Origin: JANXSD01 sp043758125
Lineage (GTDB): Bacteria > Bacteroidota > Bacteroidia > AKYH767-A > OLB10
Reading direction: 5' to 3'
NCBI GenBank assembly: GCA_043758125.1
Contig: JAYVOC010000115.1
Coordinates: 1-12,049 of the forward strand
Length of the DNA stretch: 12,049 nt
Part shown: piece after piece, positions 6,791-12,049 of the stretch
Numbering within the stretch: position 1 is the stretch's first letter
Layout: every line of letters starts with the position of its first letter
Position numbers and translations under genes: made by a program
The notes under the pieces: generated by a model
What the model was told of the DNA's origin: nothing
Seen by the model: only the letters and a program-made list of their open reading frames with translations
Databases searched by the model: none

Positions 6791-7357
6791 TTATGCTAAT
6801 CTATGACTAATTACATCTTCTATGCCTAAAAACAATTGGTTAGGATTGTATGTTCTCCAACGTGAATCATTTAATTCACCACCATAAGTAAGATAATAGT
6901 CGATGTTGTTTTTAGAAAACTCTTGTAAAACATGATCTCTAAAATTTAATGCAACGATCCATCCATCTTCAACATCATCAAACCATTCTTGATAATAGCA
7001 ATCATCAGAAGCATGAAAATTTAGTACGTTTTCACCGATCAAAATGTATTTATTTATTCCATTACAAATCATAACATCAATCACATCTCGCTTTAGCAAC
7101 ATAATATCGTTATTGATAGCGTCATTCCATTCACCAATAAATTCTAGAATCGCAAAATTTTGATCGTAGTCGGCAAAAAGTACTTTCATATACAAAGTAC
7201 TTGAACCAAAATCATCCCATTGAGGATGGATATAATAATTATAAACTGTATTCGTATATTCAAATTCATTGTACTCTCTTCCATAAAATGGAGATAAATC
7301 ATCTTCATCAGCAATGTAAAGATGACGCCAAGAATAATAAGGTTCTATATCTTGCAT
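6791..7357 (-). CDS. Uncharacterised acidic cytosolic protein
   Basis: 188 residues; I do not recognise a named family. There is no signal peptide or membrane segment. The protein is strongly acidic and rich in aromatic residues: YSWRHLYIADEDDLSPFYG near the start, YNYYIHPQWDDFGSSTLYMK, ILEFIGEWNDAINNDI, then a hydrophobic core strand INKYILIGENVLNFH, DDCYYQEWFDDVEDGWIVAL, and a C-terminal YYLTYGGEL and WRTYNPNQLFLGIEDV. Alternating strands and helices suggest a compact alpha/beta fold. The coding frame is long and has codon use like its neighbours, so it is very likely real. It lies 102 bases after murQ and 40 bases before the rlpA-like gene on the same strand. That suggests an envelope-related transcription unit, but this is context only. 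A 6-bp inverted repeat lies just upstream at 7374-7390. Confidence 0.8.
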   Translation of the reverse strand: MQDIEPYYSWRHLYIADEDDLSPFYGREYNEFEYTNTVYNYYIHPQWDDFGSSTLYMKVLFADYDQNFAILEFIGEWNDAINNDIMLLKRDVIDVMICNGINKYILIGENVLNFHASDDCYYQEWFDDVEDGWIVALNFRDHVLQEFSKNNIDYYLTYGGELNDSRWRTYNPNQLFLGIEDVISHRLA

Positions 7358-7373
7358 ACTACTACTATTTCTC

Positions 7374-7390
7374 TCTCCATGTACTGGAGA
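7374..7390 (-). repeat. Short inverted repeat in the leader of the 6791-7357 gene
   Basis: TCTCCA (7374-7379) and TGGAGA (7385-7390) pair around a five-base loop, 16 bases upstream of the ATG at 7357. On the minus strand the GGAGA arm nearest the gene could also serve as a ribosome-binding sequence, so the hairpin could mask it. The stem is short and may be chance. Confidence 0.35.
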
Positions 7391-7428
7391 TTATACAAAT
7401 TTCACGAATTATTTTTTAGGTTTCACTA

Positions 7429-7458
7429 TTGCAAAGAAAGTTTATTTTTCTTATGCAA
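7429..7458 (-). terminator. Stem-loop directly after the murQ stop codon
   Basis: Arms at 7429-7439 (TTGCAAAGAAA) and 7447-7458 (TTTCTTATGCAA) pair over 11 bases with one bulged T around a seven-base loop. It begins one base past the murQ stop on the minus strand. No T tract follows, so it could be a weak terminator or a transcript-end stabiliser separating murQ from the next gene. Confidence 0.45.
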
Positions 7459-7459
7459 A

Positions 7460-8272
7460 TTACTTTCTAAATGCTTCCATCGCCATTCTAACACTTCCAT
7501 TTTCTAGAAGTAATTTATTTGCAATTTCCTCATTAATATTTAATTCTTGCATCAACATTTTGGTTCCTCTATCAATAAGTTTATTATTACTTAATTGCAT
7601 GTCGACCATTTTATTTCCGTGCACTTTTCCTAAACGAATCATCGTGGCTGTAGAAATCATATTCAGCACTAATTTTTGCGCGGTTCCTGCCTTCATACGA
7701 GTGCTTCCAGTTACGAATTCTGGCCCAACTGGTACTTCTATCGCATGATCAGAAACTTTCCCAACAGGGCTTCCTGGATTACAGGTAATACATGCAGTAA
7801 GAATTTTATTATTCTGACATTCAGTAAGCGCACCGATCACATAAGGTGTTGTTCCAGAAGCAGCGATACCAATTACAACATCCTCACTTGTGATCGAATA
7901 TTCGGAGAGATCTTTCCAACCTTGATGCGTATCGTCTTCGGCAAATTCAACAGCTTTACGAATTGCTAAATCACCACCTGCAATGATGCCAATAACCAAC
8001 CCATGAGGAACTCCGAAAGTTGGAGGACATTCAGACGCATCAACAATTCCTAATCGTCCGCTAGTTCCTGCGCCGATGTAAAAAAGTCGACCGCCAATTT
8101 TCATTTGTAATACAATCGCATCTACTAATTTCTCGATAACGGGAATAACTTTTTCAATAGCTAATGGCACTGATTTATCTTCTCGATTAATATTTTCGAG
8201 AAGTTCAATTATGCTCATCTTTTCGAGATGATCATACTTAGAGTCTGTTTCTGTAATTCTGTTAAATGTCAT
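7460..8272 (-). CDS. murQ: N-acetylmuramic acid 6-phosphate etherase MurQ
   Basis: 270 residues, slightly shorter than E. coli MurQ (298). The enzyme cleaves the lactyl ether of MurNAc-6-phosphate to GlcNAc-6-phosphate and D-lactate in the cytosol during peptidoglycan recycling. It is a single SIS (sugar isomerase) domain protein. Diagnostic blocks are FNRITETDSKYDHLEKMS (3-20), FYIGAGTSGRLGIVDASECP (64-83), VEFAEDD (108-114), IGIAASGTTPYVIGAL, and TGSTRMKAGTAQKLVLNMIS. Glu81 and Glu112 correspond to the catalytic Glu83 and Glu114 of the E. coli enzyme. Nothing appears truncated or mutated. It starts 18 bases after the stop of the E1 fusion gene on the same strand with no terminator in the gap, so it probably shares that promoter. 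No MurNAc phosphotransferase or kinase gene is present in this window. Confidence 0.95.
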   Translation of the reverse strand: MTFNRITETDSKYDHLEKMSIIELLENINREDKSVPLAIEKVIPVIEKLVDAIVLQMKIGGRLFYIGAGTSGRLGIVDASECPPTFGVPHGLVIGIIAGGDLAIRKAVEFAEDDTHQGWKDLSEYSITSEDVVIGIAASGTTPYVIGALTECQNNKILTACITCNPGSPVGKVSDHAIEVPVGPEFVTGSTRMKAGTAQKLVLNMISTATMIRLGKVHGNKMVDMQLSNNKLIDRGTKMLMQELNINEEIANKLLLENGSVRMAMEAFRK

Positions 8273-8290
8273 AAGGAAAATCTGTATCTG

Positions 8291-10714
8291 TTAATAGATC
8301 GCAGGATATTTTTCTGGATTATAGCGATGCATCATTTCATAAACAGTATCGAAAACATCTTCTGTACTTGGCTTCGAGAAATAATCACCATCAGAACCAT
8401 AAGCAGGACGATGTTCTTTTGCTGTTAACGTTTTTGGTTCTGCATCAAGATATTTATAAGCACCTTGTGTTTCCATAACTTGTTGCATCATAAATGCTGA
8501 TGCACCACCAGGAACATCTTCATCAAAAAATAAAACCTTATTTGTTTTTGCAATTGATTTAGCGATGTGATGATGAATATCGAATGGAAGTAAACTTTGC
8601 ACATCAATTAACTCGCAAGAGATATTATGCTCTACTAATTGTTGAATAGCTTCTTGAGCAACTCTACAACATGATCCGTAAGTAACAATAGTTACATCAT
8701 TACCTTCAACCAATATTTCAGGAACGCCAATTGGAATTGTGAAATCTCCTAAGTTGGAAGGAAGTTTTTCTTTGATACGATATCCGTTAAGTGGCTCAAT
8801 AATTAATGCAGGTTCATCAGAAGCAAGAATGGTATTGTAAAATCCTGCTGCTTGTGTCATGTTACGAGGAGTTAAAACATGAATGCCACGTATAGCTCCT
8901 AAAATAAATTGCATAGGAGAACCTGAATGCCAAACGCCTTCTAAACGATGACCGCGCGTACTAATAATCAGCGGCGCTTTTTGTCCGCCTTTTGTACGGT
9001 AATGTAAACATGCAAGATCATCACTCATGATTTGAATTGCATACGCGAGATAATCTAAATATTGAATTTCTGCGATAGGACGAAAGCCTCTTAATGCTAA
9101 GCCGATTCCTTGTCCGAGGATTGTTGCTTCACGAATTCCGGTATCGATAATTCTATTGTCACCATGTTTCTCTTGCAATCCAGCATAAGTTTGATTCACA
9201 CCACCGATACCTCCAACATCTTCACCGAAAGCAATTACTTCTGGATGACGTGAAAAAATGGTATCGAAATTTGCAAGTAATACTTCACGACCATCAACCA
9301 TTGGAGCATCGGAAGCATAGTGTATTGCATTAATTTTTACATCAAATGCATTCCATTTACTTTGACTATATTGATGACCATCATAACGATCTTTATTGAT
9401 CATCATGTAATTGTTTAACCAAGAAATTAATTGATTACGTTCTTGAAAATTTTCATCTTTCAATATACGCAAAACTTTTTTAATAGCGATGATAATTTCT
9501 TTACGTTCAGGTTCTGCTAACTCACGAAGTTGATTGATGAAACGTTCAATGAAAACTTTATTTTTACTTTTTGATGATGCAGCAGTAAGTATTGAAACTG
9601 CATCTGCCAACTCTGTTTTAACTCCCATTTGTTGCGCATCCCAAGCACGACGTTTTGCATCGCTAACAGTTTTTTTAGCAGTTGCTTCTATCTTCTCTAA
9701 ATCTTCAGCAGTTGCGATTGCAGATTCAAGAATCCACTCGCGCATTTTACGATTACAATCAAATTCTTCTTCCCAAGCTAAACGTTCTTTCGACTTATAA
9801 CGTTCGTGCGAACCACTAGTAGAATGTCCTTGCGGTTGTGTTAATTCACGAATATGAAATAATGTTGGAATATGTTTTTCACGACACACTGCAACACCTT
9901 TTTCGTAGGTTTCAATTAAGCTTACATAATCCCAACCATTTGCAGTTAAAATTTGATAGCCTTCTTTTTCGTTTGTGCGTTCGAAACCTTTAAGAATTTC
10001 GGAAATATTTTGTTTTGTAGTTTGATATTTTGCTGAAACAGAAATCCCATAACCATCATCCCAAACCGACATTGCCATTGGAATTTGTAATACACCTGCA
10101 GCATTAAATGCTTCAAAGAAAATTCCTTCTGATGTTGATGCATCGCCAATAGTACCGAATGCAACTTCATTTCCATTCAATGTAAAGCCACTCATTTTTT
10201 CTGCAAGAGCAGGATTGCTTCGATACAATTTTGATGCGTATGCTAATCCAACTAATCTCGGCATTTGACCTCCAGTAGGAGAAATATCGGCAGAAGAATT
10301 TTTTAAGTTTATTAAATCTTTCCAGCTTCCGTCTTCGTTAAGTAATCGAGTAGAGTAGTGTCCATTCATGCAACGACCTGCTGATGATGGTTCTGCATTT
10401 ACATCTGGATTTGCATAAAGTTGCGCGAAAAATTCTTGAATACTTAATAGACCAGCAGCGAACATAAATGTTTGATCGCGATAATATCCTGAACGGAAAT
10501 CACCATTACGAAATGCCTTTGCCATTGCTAGTTGTGCAACCTCTTTTCCGTCGCCAAAAATGCCAAATTTGGCTTTGCCAGTAAGCACTTCTTTTCGTCC
10601 TAAAAGGCTTGCCTGGCGACTTTCTATAGCAATTCTATAATCGTTCAAAACTTCAACTTTAAACTCGTTAAAGCTAAGTTGTTGCTTGTTAGTATGTTGG
10701 GTTGAGTTATTCAT
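8291..10714 (-). CDS. 2-oxoacid dehydrogenase E1, fused alpha and beta subunits
   Basis: 807 residues combining in one chain what many bacteria make as two subunits. E1-alpha-like part ~40-360: CMNGHYSTRLL, SADISPTGGQMPRLVGLAYA, then a thiamine diphosphate motif starting at GDASTSEG (190-197) and ending WDDGYGIS (218-225), followed by QPQGHSTSGSHERYK, the phosphorylation-loop region in homologues. A helical linker spans ~360-455. E1-beta-like part ~465-805: VIAFGEDVGGIGG (493-505), IIDTGIREATILGQGIGLAL, RGHRLEGVWHSGSP, VTIVTYGSCCRVAQEA, and LFFDEDVPGGASAFM. The enzyme would decarboxylate a branched-chain 2-oxoacid or pyruvate and pass the acyl group to a lipoyl E2 in a cytosolic complex. No E2 or E3 is in the window. 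Fused E1 proteins are frequent in Bacteroidota. Choosing between branched-chain and pyruvate substrates is not possible by eye. Confidence 0.92.
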   Translation of the reverse strand: MNNSTQHTNKQQLSFNEFKVEVLNDYRIAIESRQASLLGRKEVLTGKAKFGIFGDGKEVAQLAMAKAFRNGDFRSGYYRDQTFMFAAGLLSIQEFFAQLYANPDVNAEPSSAGRCMNGHYSTRLLNEDGSWKDLINLKNSSADISPTGGQMPRLVGLAYASKLYRSNPALAEKMSGFTLNGNEVAFGTIGDASTSEGIFFEAFNAAGVLQIPMAMSVWDDGYGISVSAKYQTTKQNISEILKGFERTNEKEGYQILTANGWDYVSLIETYEKGVAVCREKHIPTLFHIRELTQPQGHSTSGSHERYKSKERLAWEEEFDCNRKMREWILESAIATAEDLEKIEATAKKTVSDAKRRAWDAQQMGVKTELADAVSILTAASSKSKNKVFIERFINQLRELAEPERKEIIIAIKKVLRILKDENFQERNQLISWLNNYMMINKDRYDGHQYSQSKWNAFDVKINAIHYASDAPMVDGREVLLANFDTIFSRHPEVIAFGEDVGGIGGVNQTYAGLQEKHGDNRIIDTGIREATILGQGIGLALRGFRPIAEIQYLDYLAYAIQIMSDDLACLHYRTKGGQKAPLIISTRGHRLEGVWHSGSPMQFILGAIRGIHVLTPRNMTQAAGFYNTILASDEPALIIEPLNGYRIKEKLPSNLGDFTIPIGVPEILVEGNDVTIVTYGSCCRVAQEAIQQLVEHNISCELIDVQSLLPFDIHHHIAKSIAKTNKVLFFDEDVPGGASAFMMQQVMETQGAYKYLDAEPKTLTAKEHRPAYGSDGDYFSKPSTEDVFDTVYEMMHRYNPEKYPAIY

Positions 10715-10730
10715 AAGCGTCGCTAATATT

Positions 10731-10761
10731 CAAAAATACGAAATGGCGCGACAAGATCAAA
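10731..10761 (-). promoter_or_regulatory. Bacteroidota-type promoter of the E1-murQ unit
   Basis: On the minus strand TTTG (10761-10758), a 19-base spacer, and TATTTTTG (10738-10731) reproduce the full sigma-ABfr consensus TTTG-N19-TAnnTTTG. The ATG at 10714 is 16 bases past the -7 element, so the leader would be about ten bases. This is the best-formed promoter in the window. Confidence 0.7.
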
Positions 10762-10873
10762 GGTTAATAGGAGAAGGTTTAAGGATTGCAATGAATCAAT
10801 CTATTCGGAAACCATATTTATTGCTTCAGAAAACAAGTGCGTAATCTAAAAAAATAATCCTTAACAAAGTTCT

Positions 10874-11734
10874 TTAAATTAATCGAGAGGTGATCACAAA
10901 AATTGAAAAGAGCACACTTGCGATTCCGTTAGTAGTAGCGAAAGCTAAATTTACTTTACTTAAATCTGTTGGCTTTACAAGAGTATGTTGATAGATTAAT
11001 AAACTTGTGAAAACGATCCATCCTGCATAATAAATCCAATTGAAATTTCCTGTTAGTCCTGCAGCTAAAAGAAACAATGAAGCAGCAATATGTAAATTGT
11101 TTGATAGCGTTAATGATTTTACTGTTCCGAAAACTCTGGGTATAGAATACAGATCTTGTGAACGATCAAAATCTTCGTCTTGCAATGCATAAATAATATC
11201 GAATCCGCTTACCCAACATAATACTGCGAAAGAAAATAATAGAGGTAACAAAGCAAACTTTCCTGTTACTGCAATCCATGCTCCGATGGGTGCGAGTGAT
11301 AATCCTAAGCCAAGAATTAAATGGCAGAGTGATGTAAATCGTTTTGTATAACTGTATCCTAAAATTACTGCTAATGCTATTGGAGATAAAAAGAAACAAG
11401 CAGAATTTATACTGTAAGTTGTAATGATAAATGCAACACAATTTACCACAACAAAAAATAGCGCTGAATTGGCTGATATAATTCCTGCTGGAATTTCTCG
11501 TATGGCAGTACGTGGATTTTTCGCATCAAAATGACGATCGGCCCAACGATTAAAAGCCATTGCAGCCGAGCGAGCGAAGACCATACATAAAACTACTTTA
11601 AGAGCTAATGTCCAGCTAAAAGTAAAATTTTCTTGTGTAATTGCTAAAGTAAATCCTATTGCTGCAAATGGAAGTGCGAATAGTGTATGACTAAATTTTA
11701 TTAATGAAAGATATTGATTGATTCGTTGAAGCAT
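10874..11734 (-). CDS. ubiA: UbiA-family polyprenyltransferase (4-hydroxybenzoate polyprenyltransferase-like)
   Basis: 286 residues, an integral inner-membrane protein with about eight or nine hydrophobic segments. Both Asp-rich prenyl-diphosphate motifs are intact: N62-R-W-A-D66-R-H-F-D70, and D186-E-D-F-D190-R-S-Q-D194 in GFDIIYALQDEDFDRSQD. These chelate magnesium and bind the isoprenoid diphosphate. The family attaches a polyprenyl tail to an aromatic ring in quinone synthesis. Bacteroidota normally make menaquinone rather than ubiquinone, so the likely role is the prenyl step of menaquinone synthesis, possibly the MqnP type of the futalosine route; the symbol ubiA denotes family only. 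The ATG at 11734 sits 5 bases past a -7 element. The gene ends 159 bases before the E1 gene, which has its own promoter. Confidence 0.9.
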   Translation of the reverse strand: MLQRINQYLSLIKFSHTLFALPFAAIGFTLAITQENFTFSWTLALKVVLCMVFARSAAMAFNRWADRHFDAKNPRTAIREIPAGIISANSALFFVVVNCVAFIITTYSINSACFFLSPIALAVILGYSYTKRFTSLCHLILGLGLSLAPIGAWIAVTGKFALLPLLFSFAVLCWVSGFDIIYALQDEDFDRSQDLYSIPRVFGTVKSLTLSNNLHIAASLFLLAAGLTGNFNWIYYAGWIVFTSLLIYQHTLVKPTDLSKVNLAFATTNGIASVLFSIFVITSRLI

Positions 11735-11739
11735 GGCTG

Positions 11740-11747
11740 CAAAAGTA
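11740..11747 (-). promoter_or_regulatory. Putative -7 promoter element (TACTTTTG) for the prenyltransferase
   Basis: TACTTTTG on the minus strand matches TAnnTTTG and ends 5 bases before the ATG at 11734, which suggests a nearly leaderless transcript. No clear -33 TTTG is present at the usual spacing. The remnant transposase ends roughly 70 bases upstream. Confidence 0.5.
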
Positions 11748-11814
11748 CGAGAATTAAATAAATCATATCTATGGATCGGTAAGATGAAAGCTGTGTTGCA
11801 ATTTTTGTCTGTGT

Positions 11815-12048
11815 ATTGGCTTTTATTTGCTTAACAACTTCAGCAATTGATTTTTAAGGACTCAACAAAAACAAACAATGTATGTGGTCTGGTATGCCGT
11901 TTATGATTCCTACAGGGCAACCTTGCTCACGCAATTGCTCAGAAATAAATTGATAGATTTTATTTTCAACGGTTGATTGAATTAAAGGCAGCCTTTCTTT
12001 GGTTGACCAAATGGCGTGTATCCAAATTTTATTAAATGAATGTGACAT
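11815..12048 (-). pseudogene. Broken IS200/RAYT-type (Y1, HUH) transposase
   Basis: The ATG at 12048 opens MSHSFNKIWIHAIWSTKERL, the usual start of REP-associated/IS200-like Y1 transposases (~150 residues). It reaches the HUH metal-binding motif in GIPDHIHCLFLLSP (His-Ile-His) at residues ~51-64. A TAA stop at 11854-11856 then ends the frame at 64 residues. Read through, the same frame goes on as KSIAEVVKQIKAN, the expected next block of the family. That indicates a nonsense change (a Lys-like codon turned to TAA) rather than a natural end. Beyond about 11815 the similarity stops, and the C-terminal part with the catalytic tyrosine is absent. The gene therefore carries a premature stop and a 3' loss and cannot encode an active transposase. 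No target-site duplication or IS end was recognised. Confidence 0.8.
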
Positions 12049-12049
12049 A

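Noticed and set aside
7676..7969. Plus-strand open frame of 97 codons inside murQ.
   Set aside because: It is antisense to conserved MurQ blocks and shows no independent coding signal.
9534..9800. Plus-strand open frame of 88 codons inside the E1 gene.
   Set aside because: It is antisense to a conserved enzyme, with no motif of its own.
10780..10865. AAGGATT and AATCCTT as a terminator after the prenyltransferase gene.
   Set aside because: The arms are short and about 70 bases apart. Only the nearby T-run on the minus strand is suggestive.
11166..11441. Minus-strand frame of 91 codons within the prenyltransferase gene.
   Set aside because: It is an out-of-frame shadow of a membrane protein whose Asp-rich motifs fix the true frame.

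Overview
The window reads as chromosomal DNA of a Bacteroidota bacterium, probably near Chitinophagales, Sphingobacteriales or Flavobacteriales. The evidence is low GC, several starts preceded by the Bacteroidota -7 element TAnnTTTG, tandem Omp28-like lipoproteins, a fused alpha/beta 2-oxoacid dehydrogenase E1, and lipoprotein signals followed by Lys-Asp-Asp. The phylum call is firm; the lower rank is a guess.

Layout. The first ~160 bases hold no gene I can support. At 214-717 (minus) is a small secreted protein with a TonB-C-like tail, ended by a good terminator. A divergent promoter region (about 718-835) separates it from a plus-strand pair: an ABC exporter (836-2620) overlapped by four bases by a CoA-type Nudix hydrolase (2617-3252). 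A perfect 16-bp hairpin lies between this pair and two minus-strand paralogous lipoproteins (3331-4230 and 4447-5331) with degenerate thioredoxin active sites. A second Nudix hydrolase (5590-6051, plus) meets an RlpA-like protein (6052-6750, minus) stop codon to stop codon.

From about 6050 to the right edge everything is on the minus strand. In transcription order from the right: a broken IS200/RAYT-type transposase, a UbiA-family prenyltransferase (quinone synthesis), the E1 fusion (oxidative decarboxylation of 2-oxoacids), MurQ (peptidoglycan sugar recycling) 18 bases after E1, an unrecognised acidic protein, and RlpA (peptidoglycan remodelling). E1 and murQ are probably one transcript from a well-formed promoter at 10731-10761. 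MurQ and RlpA share a cell-wall theme, but the link to the gene between them is only positional.

Most of the window is ordinary housekeeping sequence. I found no CRISPR array, tRNA, rRNA, defence island or clearly new system. The parts most worth a second look are the degenerate Omp28-like pair, the disrupted transposase beside the ubiA promoter, and the two uncharacterised proteins.
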